A stretch of DNA of 64,000 nucleotides from Bacteroidales bacterium. Its GTDB lineage: Bacteria > Bacteroidota > Bacteroidia > Bacteroidales > Bacteroidaceae. Of this stretch, positions 52,623 to 61,084 are shown one piece after another; the first letter of the stretch is position 1, and each line of letters opens with the position of its first letter. Where the stretch lies: NCBI GenBank assembly GCA_015060905.1, contig SUXQ01000001.1, forward strand, positions 97,256-161,255. The letters run 5' to 3'. The notes below the pieces were generated by a model. That model was given only the letters and a program-made list of their open reading frames with translations, did no database searches and was not told the DNA's origin. The translations under genes were made by a program, and so were the position numbers.

Positions 52623-55460
52623 TTAATTCTTCTTTTTATTATCGTCCTCGAATTCCGGCTCGTCAAGGGTGTAGCCCTTTATTTCAACTTCGGGAATATC
52701 GGTGAAATTCTGCTCGTAGAATTTTGCATATTCTCCGAAACTGTAATGTTTGACAAGAATGCCAAGATTTTTCTTCGATATTATGAACGTGCTTATACCT
52801 TCCAACAATTTTGCAGTCTCATTGTTTTTGTACAGACGACGGCGATACTCGAATGCTTCGTCGAAATTCAGGAATTCGTTTATCTGCAGTGTTGATATTG
52901 TTTTATATTTCACAAGCTCCATTCCAAAATTGCGCACCATGTATTTTGTGAAGTTGTAGCGGGCAATTTCGAACAGCAAACGTTTTTCGTCTAACGAGTC
53001 GGTGGGGTAGGCGAGGATAAACAGATACGGCTCGGCACGTTCGGCACTGAACTTCGGTGTTTCTTCATTTACGTTTAAGATGGTTCCGTCTGTCTTTCGT
53101 TCCCAAATGGATGTTACAGAACCGCTGTTAAGCAGGCGTCCCTCTTGTAACCCTTTGGAGTATTCTTGAGCAAGTGCCGCAACCTCTTCTTTCGATTTTG
53201 CAGCTACGAGTGCCTTTAGTGTTTCCAGGCCGCCATTTGTGTCTCCGTCGTATATTTGCGACATTGCTTTAAGGAATTGGAAGCGGGTGCGATGCGCTCC
53301 GGCGGGGTACATTTTTTGCGCATGGTCGTTGCATGTAACCACCTGTTTGAATTCCTCTTTTTGGAAATGTTCGTATGCCTTGACGTATACTGAGTCCTCT
53401 TTGTGCCGCTTGGTGGCGGGTGTCTCGAAGAAGTCTACGGCTGTTATTATGCTTGTGTATTTGCTTTGTGGATAGTCTGATATTAGGACTTTGCGATAGT
53501 TTTCGGCTTTTTCTTTTTCGTCCCATCGTGAGCATGATAAATAAAGGTAGTAGTATACTTCGTCTATTTTTTCGTATTTGGGGAACTCTTTTGCTATACG
53601 TTCGAATGTGGCAATCGTGTGTTGCTTGTCGTTTAATTGTTCTTTATAAATTATACCTGCTTGATAGAGGGCTTCGACGAGTGTTTTTTGTGATGCGGCT
53701 ATTTGTTCGGCTGTGCGCGGAATTTGTTTCATGTAATATTCGCGTGCCGTCGGGTCGTTGGCTAACGAATCGGCGGCTGTTGCTTGTTGTTGTGTGGTTT
53801 GTTTTTCTTTTTGTGCAACTTTTGCGCTGTCGGCAGTGGTTGCAAGTGAGTCTGCAACAACTGTGCTGTCGCTTGCAATGCTGTCCTGTTGTGATGATTT
53901 TATTATAGTCTTGCTCAGACGCCAATAGTCTCTCAGTGGTCGTTCGCCCCACTTTTGTACGAAACTGTTGTAGCCTTGGCTTGCTAATTGTGTATTATAG
54001 AAATACCAATCAATTTCTCCGCTCGACATTGAGTTTCCTACATTTGCCATGATGTTGAGCGCTTGATTGGGGTCGGCTTTTTTGCCGGCCTCTTGCTTCT
54101 TTTGGCTGCGCGATTTTAGTTTTTCCTGACGCTTGACTTCGGCTATCATTGCGTCGAGAATGGGGTATAGTTCATCTTCGTTAAGTGATGCCCAATGAAG
54201 CAGATTGTCTTGCAATTCAATAACATCTGTGTGCTTTATGAGATTACCGAGTACTGTCGCACGCAATTTTATGCTGTCAAGATTGTGATAGTCGGCTGTC
54301 AGCATTGTGGAGGCTTGTTGATAGTTGGGCAGTGCTTTTGAAAATTTGCCAATGTCCCAATAGTAATCTGCAAGGCGCAAGTGCAGCACTCCTGTGCCGT
54401 AGTTCTTGGTTGTTGCGTCGGCAATGCCTGTCTCGTATATGTCTATTGCTTTTGCAGTGTCTTTTGCGGCCATATATATGTTGCCGAGCGCGTAGTGCAG
54501 TTGTCCCAAATAGGTTGAGTTTTTGGGCTGCTTTATCATTTTTTCGAACGTGCGTATTATTTTTTTATTTTGCTCTGTGGACATTGTCTCTGTCTGCTTG
54601 ATGCGTGCGTTTATTTCAAGTTCGTATGATGGACCTTGAAGCACTACTTTTTCGAAGCATTTGAATGCTTTGGGATTATTGCCGGTTTTCATGTATAATT
54701 GTCCCAAAAGGTAATACTCGCGTGCCTTTTCGGCTCTTGTTATTTTGGGACGTTTGAGCATCGTTTCTATGTGAGGGATTGCTTCTTCGTACCTCTCTTG
54801 CTTGTACAAAAGATTGGCGTTGGCTGTTGCCCAAATGTATTTCAGCGAGCCGGGTACGCTGTCGCGTTTTACTCGTGTGAGCAGTTCTTCGGCCTCGTAC
54901 AGCCAGTCGAGCTGTGAATAGCATAGTGACAGGCGTATGCGTGTCTCGGCAAGAACTGTGTGATTGGTGGCGTATAGGCGTTCCATATATATGTATGTTC
55001 CGGCTGCTTCCATGAATTCGCCTTTGTGGAAATATGAGTTTGCCAGCATCATCCACACTTTGTGCATGAAAGGGTTGAACTCTTTTTGACTGTAAAAGAG
55101 TTTCTCTTTTTCGCTGAGTTTCTGGCCGGGGTTGCGTTTGGGCTTCTTTTTTATTGAGTGGTTCTTGATGGCTTTTTGGGCCTTCTCTATTGCTACGTTG
55201 AAGTTGGACGAGCCGAGGCTTTGCGATTTTACGTTGCTGTTTATCAACAGCGGAATAGGTTGCAGATAGTTGTCTGTGTGGTTGTTTGCTTGCGCAAGAT
55301 GCCCTGTGATAAAGGCTGTCTTTCCGTTGTGATAGGTGTTGTATTTTGCCGAGAATGAGTGGTACATACGTGTCTGTTTGGTATTATGCTTGCGGCTTGC
55401 GCAGTTGCTCAAGCTTAAGAATAATACTGTCAGCAGTGTGTATGTTAGTAGTCGTCTCAA
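52623..55460 (-). CDS. porW: T9SS-associated TPR lipoprotein PorW (SprE-like)
   Basis: 945-aa lipoprotein (signal ending LSNC, lipidated C20). The mature start MYHSFSAKYNTYHNGKTAF is typical of SprE/PorW. TPR repeats occupy about 120-480 (HKVWMMLANSYFHKGEFMEAA, AREYYLLGQLYMKTGNNPKA, HYALGNIYMAAKDTAKA). A low-complexity Ala/Thr/Gln-rich linker (about 535-575) and a second TPR region (about 590-800) follow, and the tail is acidic then Lys-rich. PorW links the T9SS motor ring (PorKN/LM) to the outer-membrane translocon. It is read together with porX, tying structure and regulation of the T9SS in one transcript. Confidence 0.9.
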   Translation of the reverse strand: MRRLLTYTLLTVLFLSLSNCASRKHNTKQTRMYHSFSAKYNTYHNGKTAFITGHLAQANNHTDNYLQPIPLLINSNVKSQSLGSSNFNVAIEKAQKAIKNHSIKKKPKRNPGQKLSEKEKLFYSQKEFNPFMHKVWMMLANSYFHKGEFMEAAGTYIYMERLYATNHTVLAETRIRLSLCYSQLDWLYEAEELLTRVKRDSVPGSLKYIWATANANLLYKQERYEEAIPHIETMLKRPKITRAEKAREYYLLGQLYMKTGNNPKAFKCFEKVVLQGPSYELEINARIKQTETMSTEQNKKIIRTFEKMIKQPKNSTYLGQLHYALGNIYMAAKDTAKAIDIYETGIADATTKNYGTGVLHLRLADYYWDIGKFSKALPNYQQASTMLTADYHNLDSIKLRATVLGNLIKHTDVIELQDNLLHWASLNEDELYPILDAMIAEVKRQEKLKSRSQKKQEAGKKADPNQALNIMANVGNSMSSGEIDWYFYNTQLASQGYNSFVQKWGERPLRDYWRLSKTIIKSSQQDSIASDSTVVADSLATTADSAKVAQKEKQTTQQQATAADSLANDPTAREYYMKQIPRTAEQIAASQKTLVEALYQAGIIYKEQLNDKQHTIATFERIAKEFPKYEKIDEVYYYLYLSCSRWDEKEKAENYRKVLISDYPQSKYTSIITAVDFFETPATKRHKEDSVYVKAYEHFQKEEFKQVVTCNDHAQKMYPAGAHRTRFQFLKAMSQIYDGDTNGGLETLKALVAAKSKEEVAALAQEYSKGLQEGRLLNSGSVTSIWERKTDGTILNVNEETPKFSAERAEPYLFILAYPTDSLDEKRLLFEIARYNFTKYMVRNFGMELVKYKTISTLQINEFLNFDEAFEYRRRLYKNNETAKLLEGISTFIISKKNLGILVKHYSFGEYAKFYEQNFTDIPEVEIKGYTLDEPEFEDDNKKKN

Positions 55461-55501
55461 CTTTTGTGTCTATATTTATTATTAACTTATAAAGTTCATT
55501 T

Positions 55502-56317
55502 TTATTGTGGCAACAGCCTTTGTCTGATGCTTTTTCCTGTTGCGCAGATTGCGTACAGGGCTATCGAACAGATAATTACCGATGCTCCGCCGGGAATGTC
55601 TAGGATAAAGGATAATGATAGTCCGGCTGTACTTGCCGCGTATCCGAACAGTATGGACAAGAGTATTATTTTTTTATAGTTACCGGTAAAAAGCATTGCT
55701 GTCATTTGTGGAATTGTCAGCATTGATATTACCAATATTACTCCCACCATGCGCAGGCAGGCAACTATGGTCAAGGCGATGAAAATCATCATCGCCGTTT
55801 CTATGGCGTTTGTCGGTAGTCTCCGTGAGTGGGCAAAATCTTTGTCGAATGCAACAGCAATTATAGCGCGGTACATTACTATGGTAAATATTATTTGCGC
55901 AATGCTTATTATGGCCAGCGTGATAATATCTTTGTCGGTGATTGTAAGTATGTTGCCGAAAAGATAGGTTGTAAGCTCGGCCGAATATCCCGGAGTCATG
56001 AAACAGAATATTACCCCTATTGTCATTCCCAGCACCCACAGCATTGCTATTGCCGAGTCTTCTCTAATCTCCTTGTTGCGGCCCAGCAGTTGTATGCCTA
56101 TGGCCGATGCTGCTGCAAAAATAAATGCTCCGACGGTGGGACTGAAAGAGAAATACATTCCCATTCCCACTCCGCCGAACGATGCGTGTGTTATTCCGCC
56201 ACTGATGAACAGCAGTCGTCGCGTTACAATGTATGTGCCTACTATTCCGCACGAGACGCACGCAAGCAGTGTGCCTATGAGTGCATTCTTGAAAAATATA
56301 TATTCCAACAGCTCCAT
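55502..56317 (-). CDS. ABC-3 family metal transporter permease (ZnuB-like)
   Basis: 271-aa inner-membrane permease with about eight helices; start MELLEYIFFKNALIGTLLACVSCG, then RRLLFISGGITHASFGGVGMG, the family loop that contacts the ATPase. Such permeases import zinc, manganese or iron with an ATPase and a binding protein. Neither partner is nearby, so they must lie elsewhere. It stands 41 nt before porW and 22 nt after the cysteine-bearing membrane protein gene. Confidence 0.9.
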   Translation of the reverse strand: MELLEYIFFKNALIGTLLACVSCGIVGTYIVTRRLLFISGGITHASFGGVGMGMYFSFSPTVGAFIFAAASAIGIQLLGRNKEIREDSAIAMLWVLGMTIGVIFCFMTPGYSAELTTYLFGNILTITDKDIITLAIISIAQIIFTIVMYRAIIAVAFDKDFAHSRRLPTNAIETAMMIFIALTIVACLRMVGVILVISMLTIPQMTAMLFTGNYKKIILLSILFGYAASTAGLSLSFILDIPGGASVIICSIALYAICATGKSIRQRLLPQ

Positions 56318-56339
56318 CTGTGCGATATTCCGTATGTGG

Positions 56340-56711
56340 TTATTGCAGAATAAGAAGAACCTCTTCTTTTATTTCGGTCGGTAGTTCTATGCCTCGTTGT
56401 TGCAGACATTGAACCCACAGGTCCACCTCGTCGCTTTTCATCGTGTAGAGTACGTTGCGAAACTCCTCAATCTCCTTTTCGGTATACTCCTCGGGCTGTT
56501 TGCCTTTGTATGCGTCAAGCTCTTCGTCGTCGAAATAGAGGCTCTCTTTGTCGTTGTTCTTTTCGCACACAACATGTTTGCCGCAACATCCTCCCTCTAC
56601 GTCGTGATGCTCCTCTTCAGTGGTTACACTATTCTTTTTCCGGCTGTTAAACAATAGGTAGGCAACCACTATTAATGCAAGAATAAAAAAAAGTATAGCT
56701 GTTTTATTCAT
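56340..56711 (-). CDS. Single-pass membrane protein with a CCG...C motif
   Basis: 123 aa from the ATG at 56711 (MNKTAILFFILALIVVAYLL), which sits just behind the repeat-borne promoter core; an ATG at 56741 would start inside it. One N-terminal membrane helix is followed by a His-Glu stretch (EEEHHDVEGG), the cysteine cluster CCGKHVVCEK, and an acidic region (YFDDEELDAY). The soluble tail EVDLWVQCLQQRGIELP completes it. I know similar proteins in Bacteroidales, without an established function. The Cys/His cluster and the adjacent ZnuB-like gene suggest metal binding (inference). Confidence 0.72.
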   Translation of the reverse strand: MNKTAILFFILALIVVAYLLFNSRKKNSVTTEEEHHDVEGGCCGKHVVCEKNNDKESLYFDDEELDAYKGKQPEEYTEKEIEEFRNVLYTMKSDEVDLWVQCLQQRGIELPTEIKEEVLLILQ

Positions 56712-56805
56712 AAATTGCGCTTTATTGCTAAGATAGTGCAAACTTGCTTGCAGGTTACAAAGTGAGTGCAGCCTATGTTTGCATTATTTATATTGCAAAG
56801 GTAGA
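56712..56805 (-). repeat. Dispersed copy of the promoter-bearing repeat family
   Basis: Read on the minus strand it holds TACCTTTGCAA, then ATAGGCTGCACTC (identical to the GGCTGCACTC in the 5949-6047 copy), and GTTTGCACTATCTTAGC at its end. The gene for the CCG membrane protein begins right after it. The -7 element TATCTTAG differs by one base from TAnnTTTG. The middle of the unit has diverged from the 80-bp array. Confidence 0.7.
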
Positions 56806-57106
56806 TATTTTAATTGATGTAACAAACGTCTCTGTCGCTAAAGTTTACATCTTGTGTGCAAAGGTGTGTTAAAATTTTCTTATACGATTTTTTTTGTGTT
56901 TTATACAGTGGTTTTTTACAAATTGTCACATTTTTGCTTATAGATGTTAAAATTTCAATACTTTTGTATGCCGATTGGATAATAAATAGTACATTTGTCG
57001 CGAAAAAATGTTTGTAATATTTTAATCGACAGGCTCGAACGGTTGCAACAGCATAGCTTTTGCGGCTGTGTTTTTTTTGCGTCGGGTCGTCAAAGTTTAA
57101 AGAAAA
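56806..57106. other. Gap upstream of the first FKBP gene
   Basis: AT-rich. It contains TACTTTTG (56959-56966) and TACATTTG (56990-56997) on the plus strand, both fitting the -7 consensus. Neither has a TTG at the right distance (the nearest are 22-23 nt upstream). They are the best candidates for the promoter of the FKBP pair. No gene seen. Confidence 0.5.
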
Positions 57107-57691
57107 ATGGATAAATTCAGTTACGGATTGGGCATGGGCATAGGTCAGAACCTTGCATCCATGGGTGTAAACTCTTTGGAGTTTGCCGATTTTGTTCAAG
57201 GTATGAAAGATGTGCTTGCAGGAGCCGAGACACAGCTTACTCACGCCGAGGCACAGAAAGTTGTAAACGAGTATTTCAGCAAACTTGCCGAGGAGGCTTA
57301 TGCTAAGACTAAAGAGAGTGGCGAGGCTTTTCTCGAGGCTAACAAAAAGCGCGAGGGCGTTACTACTCTTCCCAGCGGACTTCAGTACGAGGTTATCAAC
57401 GTAGGCCTTGGCAAAAAACCCGCTGCGACAGACAAAGTACAGTGTCACTACGAGGGTACTCTCATTGATGGAACAGTATTTGACAGCTCTATTAAAAGAG
57501 GACAGCCAGCAGTGTTTGGTGTTAATCAGGTGATTGCCGGTTGGGTAGAGGCGTTGCAGCTTATGTCCGAGGGCTCAAAATGGAGACTCTATATTCCTCA
57601 AGAGCTTGCTTACGGCTCACATGGCGCAGGCGAGTCTATTCCTCCTTACAGCGCGCTCATCTTTGATGTTGAACTTATAAAGGTACTTTAA
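57107..57691 (+). CDS. FKBP-type peptidyl-prolyl isomerase, cytoplasmic (FklB-like)
   Basis: 194 aa without a signal peptide. The N-terminal dimerisation region (1-90; FSYGLGMGIGQNLASMG, ending EANKKREGVTTLPSGLQYEV) is followed by the FKBP fold with VQCHYEGTLIDGTVFDSS, VNQVIAGWVEALQLM, GSKWRLYIPQELAYG and IPPYSALIFDVELI. It speeds proline isomerisation in protein folding. A second FKBP gene with an export signal follows after 19 nt, so the pair covers two compartments. Confidence 0.94.
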   Translation: MDKFSYGLGMGIGQNLASMGVNSLEFADFVQGMKDVLAGAETQLTHAEAQKVVNEYFSKLAEEAYAKTKESGEAFLEANKKREGVTTLPSGLQYEVINVGLGKKPAATDKVQCHYEGTLIDGTVFDSSIKRGQPAVFGVNQVIAGWVEALQLMSEGSKWRLYIPQELAYGSHGAGESIPPYSALIFDVELIKVL

Positions 57692-57710
57692 TTTAAATTC
57701 TAATAATAAA

Positions 57711-58544
57711 ATGAAAAAGATTGTATTAATTATGTCAGTTGCTGCTGCATTCTGCATGGCGTCTTGCGGCGGTGGCAAAAATGTGGCAAACGTTTCGTTG
57801 AAAACTCCTCAGGACTCTTTGGCTTATGCTGTAAGTCTTGCAAAATCAGAGTCTTTGAGCGATGTTGTTTATGGCCAGTTAGGTGTTGATTCAGCTTGCA
57901 TCGACGACTTTGTACGCGGTGTTTGCGATGCATTCCCCATGAGCGACGATGCAAAAGTTAAGGCTTATGTTGCAGGTCTTTCAATCGGTGCACAGGCTTC
58001 TAGTGTTTACGGTCGTGCAAATGAAGAGGTTTATCCCGGCGACAGCGTAAACAAGCTCGACAGAGCAATGTTCCTTGCCGGACTTATCGCAGGTGTTTAC
58101 AACAGCGACGAGGTAATGTCTATGGAGCAGGCTATCGAATATTCTGACAGAATAATCTACCGTCAGGCAAGCGAGGACTTTATGGCCGAGAATAAAACTC
58201 GCGAGGGCGTTGTTACTCTTCCCAGCGGGCTCCAGTATAAGTTGGATGTTGAGGGTAAGGGTGCATTGGCAACAGCCGAAGATACTGTAAGCGTAATTTA
58301 TCGCGGTACATTCCCCAATGGTCGTACATTCGACAGCTCACGCGGCAAAGAGGTTGCCTTCCCTGTTGGTGGCGTTGTTCCCGGCTTTGCCGAGGCATTG
58401 CAGGTTCTTCCCGAAGGTTCAAAAGGTAAAATTTACATCCCTTGGAATCTTGGTTACGGCAAGAGCGGTAACAGAAGCATTCCTCCTTACAGCGTACTTA
58501 TCTTCGACATTGAGGTAATGCGTGTAATTAAAGCAAAGAAGTAA
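57711..58544 (+). CDS. FKBP-type peptidyl-prolyl isomerase lipoprotein
   Basis: 277 aa. Lipoprotein signal (CMASC, lipidated C19), an N-terminal FKBP-associated helical region (about 35-165, with VSLAKSESLSDVVYGQLGVD and IYRQASEDFMAENKTREGV) and the FKBP domain (about 170-277: VSVIYRGTFPNGRTFDSS, VVPGFAEALQVLPEGSKGKIYIP, IPPYSVLIFDIEVM). It probably acts in the periplasm. It shares the hinge phrase REGV-TLPSGLQY with the preceding gene, showing they are paralogues. Confidence 0.93.
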   Translation: MKKIVLIMSVAAAFCMASCGGGKNVANVSLKTPQDSLAYAVSLAKSESLSDVVYGQLGVDSACIDDFVRGVCDAFPMSDDAKVKAYVAGLSIGAQASSVYGRANEEVYPGDSVNKLDRAMFLAGLIAGVYNSDEVMSMEQAIEYSDRIIYRQASEDFMAENKTREGVVTLPSGLQYKLDVEGKGALATAEDTVSVIYRGTFPNGRTFDSSRGKEVAFPVGGVVPGFAEALQVLPEGSKGKIYIPWNLGYGKSGNRSIPPYSVLIFDIEVMRVIKAKK

Positions 58545-58554
58545 TTTACTAATA

Positions 58555-58582
58555 TTCCCGACCGCTTTTAGACGGTCGGGAA
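58555..58582 (+). terminator. Hairpin after the FKBP pair
   Basis: Perfect 10-bp stem TTCCCGACCG (58555-58564) with 58573-58582 and an 8-nt loop. It is followed by A rather than T on the plus strand, so termination efficiency is unclear. Confidence 0.6.
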
Positions 58583-58595
58583 AAATCATTTTCTT

Positions 58596-59060
58596 ATGAA
58601 GGCGGTTGATTGCAAAATAGATAGCCTCGACCTGAAAATTCTAAGCATAATATCGAAAGATGCCCGTATACCGTTCCGCAACGTTGCCGAACAATGCGGA
58701 GTGTCGCGTGCGGCTATACACATGCGTGTGCAGCACATGATGGACATGGGTGTTATTGTGGGCTCGGGGTACGAAATAGACATGAAACGTCTGGGTTTCA
58801 GTACTTGTACCTATGTGGGCATAATTTTCGAGAAAGGCTCAATGTACCACGAAATTGTCAAACAATTGGACGATATTCCCGAAGTGCTCGAGTGTTGCTA
58901 CACTACAGGGCCCTATTCGGTGATGATAAAAATGTATGCCCGTGACAATGAGCAACTTATGGAACTGTTGAACGGAAAAATACAGAAAATTCCCGGGGTG
59001 ATGAGTACTGAGACTATGATTGTTCTCGACAAGAGTATAAAAAGGAACCTTCCTTTATAA
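58596..59060 (+). CDS. Lrp/AsnC-family transcriptional regulator
   Basis: 154 aa. An N-terminal helix-turn-helix (about 5-65: IDSLDLKILSIISKDARIPF, VAEQCGVSRAAIHMRVQHM) is followed by the RAM ligand-binding domain (about 70-150: STCTYVGIIFEKG, VLECCYTTGPYSVMIKMYA). Such proteins respond to amino acids. The next gene, 11 nt on, encodes a peptidase fusion. It may therefore regulate peptide or amino-acid use (inference). Confidence 0.92.
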   Translation: MKAVDCKIDSLDLKILSIISKDARIPFRNVAEQCGVSRAAIHMRVQHMMDMGVIVGSGYEIDMKRLGFSTCTYVGIIFEKGSMYHEIVKQLDDIPEVLECCYTTGPYSVMIKMYARDNEQLMELLNGKIQKIPGVMSTETMIVLDKSIKRNLPL

Positions 59061-59071
59061 GAGTATAAATT

Positions 59072-60844
59072 ATGATTACGGAACAGTTCAATCTTGATAA
59101 TGAATATGCTGAACTGCACCGCAGATTTCCGATGAGCGGCCGCAAGCCGCTCATCGGTATTTCCGGGAACTTCAGCGAGGGGAATTGTTGCCTTGCACGC
59201 GGATACTACCTTTCGGTGCTCGAGGCGGGTGGCGTGCCGATGATTATTCCTCCTTATCCTCATCGTGAACAGCTTGTGGCTATGCTCGACACGCTTGATG
59301 CGTTGTTGCTGTCGGGTGGTGCGGATATTGATCCTCGATATATGGGCGAAGAGCCTGATTATAATCTTTTGCATAATGTAAATACTCCACGTGACGAACA
59401 GGAACTTATGCTTGTGAGGCTTGCTGCTGATAGGCAGATTCCTATTCTCGGAATTTGTCGCGGCGTGCAGACGATGGCTGCGGCTCTTGGCGGAAGGGTG
59501 CATCAGGATATTTATGCTGCGCTTGGCAGTGGATTGCTTGGGCACAGTCAAGAGGAAGAGCGTGGCGTTGCCACTCACATGGTAAATATCGAGCGTGGCT
59601 CGTTGCTTTACAATCTTTTCGGCGATACGTTGGCTGTAAACAGTTTCCACCATCAGGCGGTGTCTGCCGTGCCCGACGGCTTCTGCGTTACGGCAGTGGC
59701 TACGGATGGGGTGATAGAGGCGATGGAAACTACCGATGGGCGTCCGATGGTGGGCGTTCAGTGGCATCCTGAATGTTTCATTCTCAAGGATGATAATCGT
59801 TGCATGATGCCTCTGTTCCAATGGCTGGTGGACGAGGCTGTACTTTACCGTCGTGCGCGCGAGATTCATGCGAGGATTGTGACGATAGACTCGCACTGCG
59901 ATACTCCTATGCTTTTCGATGGTGGCTATAAACTCGAGGAACGCAGTTCCGAGGCTCTTGTGGACCTGCACAAGATGTCCGAGGGTGGCCTTGACGTTGC
60001 TACAATGGCTGCCTACCTTAAGCAAGAGGCTCGCGACGAGGATTCTTTGCATCGTGCAACGGAAAAGGCGTGGCATCTGCTCGAGGGCATTCGTGCAAGG
60101 GTCGAAAATAATGCTTCCCATGCGGCATTATGCTGCTCGCCCGACGAAATTCTGCCGTTGAAACGTTCCGGAAAGAAGATAATAATGCCCGCCATAGAGA
60201 ATGGCTATGCAATAGGCCGCGACCTTGAAAATATAAAGAAATTTCGCGACGCGGGGGTAGTCTATATGACCCTTTGCCACAATGGCGACAATGATATTTG
60301 CGACTCGGCTCGTGGTGCCGGCGAGCATGGCGGGTTAAGCTCTTTTGGCCGCAACGTGGTTGCGGAAATGAATCGTGTGGGCATGATGATAGACCTCTCC
60401 CACGCATCCGAGAAGAGTTTCTACGATGTTCTTGAGGCAAGCACAGTGCCTGTTGTCTGTTCCCACTCCTCGTGCAGGGCCTTGTGCGACCATCCGCGCA
60501 ATCTCACCGATGCGCAGCTCTCGGCAATAGCAGCGAAGGGCGGCGTTGTTCAAGTGACAATGTACAAAGGCTTTCTTGTAAAAGAGGGCGATGCTACTCT
60601 CGACGATTTTATGCGCCACCTTCAGCATGCTATAAAGGTCGCAGGTGTTGAGCATGTGGGCATCGGCACCGACTTTGACGGCGACGGTACTATTGTCGGC
60701 TGCCGCGACGCTTCGCAGTTGATAAATGTCACTCGCGAGCTTTTGCGTCGCGGTTACGACGATGCAACTATTGCTGCTATCTGGGGCGGAAATTGGTTGC
60801 GTGTAATGCGTGTGGTGCAAAATGTACCTGTTTCAAAGTGCTAA
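59072..60844 (+). CDS. Fusion of a C26 glutamine-amidotransferase-like hydrolase and an M19 dipeptidase
   Basis: 590 aa, no signal peptide. Residues about 25-240 form a class I amidotransferase-like domain of the gamma-glutamyl hydrolase/PuuD type: LLSGGADIDP, nucleophile Cys in ILGICRGVQTMAAALGG, and His-Glu in GVQWHPECF. Residues about 265-585 form a renal-dipeptidase (M19) domain with TIDSHCDTP (metal His-x-Asp), IENGYAI (bridging Glu), MIDLSHASEKS, CSHSSCRALCDHPRNL and GIGTDFDGDG. One would cut gamma-glutamyl bonds, the other ordinary dipeptides. The combination could degrade glutathione-like or cell-wall gamma-glutamyl peptides; this is inference. I have an impression of similar fusions in other Bacteroidales. 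Confidence 0.88.
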   Translation: MITEQFNLDNEYAELHRRFPMSGRKPLIGISGNFSEGNCCLARGYYLSVLEAGGVPMIIPPYPHREQLVAMLDTLDALLLSGGADIDPRYMGEEPDYNLLHNVNTPRDEQELMLVRLAADRQIPILGICRGVQTMAAALGGRVHQDIYAALGSGLLGHSQEEERGVATHMVNIERGSLLYNLFGDTLAVNSFHHQAVSAVPDGFCVTAVATDGVIEAMETTDGRPMVGVQWHPECFILKDDNRCMMPLFQWLVDEAVLYRRAREIHARIVTIDSHCDTPMLFDGGYKLEERSSEALVDLHKMSEGGLDVATMAAYLKQEARDEDSLHRATEKAWHLLEGIRARVENNASHAALCCSPDEILPLKRSGKKIIMPAIENGYAIGRDLENIKKFRDAGVVYMTLCHNGDNDICDSARGAGEHGGLSSFGRNVVAEMNRVGMMIDLSHASEKSFYDVLEASTVPVVCSHSSCRALCDHPRNLTDAQLSAIAAKGGVVQVTMYKGFLVKEGDATLDDFMRHLQHAIKVAGVEHVGIGTDFDGDGTIVGCRDASQLINVTRELLRRGYDDATIAAIWGGNWLRVMRVVQNVPVSKC

Positions 60845-60899
60845 AAAGCAGCAATCAGTGATTTTTTTAGTGATTTTTTGAAAAAAACTTCTCAAATAG

Positions 60900-60929
60900 T
60901 TGCAGTTTGAAAAAAAAGTAGTACCTTTG
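60900..60929 (+). promoter_or_regulatory. Promoter of tRNA-Pro
   Basis: TTG at 60900-60902, 19 nt, TACCTTTG at 60922-60929, ending 16 nt before the tRNA. Exact consensus spacing. Confidence 0.82.
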
Positions 60930-60945
60930 CAACGCAAAACCCAAG

Positions 60946-61020
60946 CGGGGTGTAGCTCAGCCCGGTTAGAGTACGCGTCTGGGGGGCGTGTGGTCGCTGG
61001 TTCGAATCCAGTCACCCCGA
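60946..61020 (+). tRNA. tRNA-Pro (anticodon GGG)
   Basis: 75-nt cloverleaf: acceptor CGGGGTG with CACCCCG, D-arm GCTC...GAGT, anticodon loop CTGGGGG (anticodon GGG), T-arm CTGG-TTCGAAT-CCAG, discriminator A. Anticodon GGG reads CCC and CCU proline codons. The stem of the anticodon arm includes G-T pairs. CCA is not encoded. Confidence 0.95.
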
Positions 61021-61025
61021 CTGGA

Positions 61026-61061
61026 AAAAGCCTTGAAAATCGTTTGATTTTCAAGGCTTTT
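61026..61061 (+). terminator. Terminator of tRNA-Pro
   Basis: Perfect 16-bp stem (61026-61041 with 61046-61061), 4-nt loop, followed by a short T-rich tract. Five bases after the tRNA. Confidence 0.88.
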
Positions 61062-61084
61062 GCTTTTATATATGCTTTTCAAAT

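Noticed and set aside
58913-60121. 402-aa open frame antisense to the peptidase fusion
   Set aside because: It lies opposite a gene with clear conserved motifs and has an Arg/His-rich composition typical of antisense frames.
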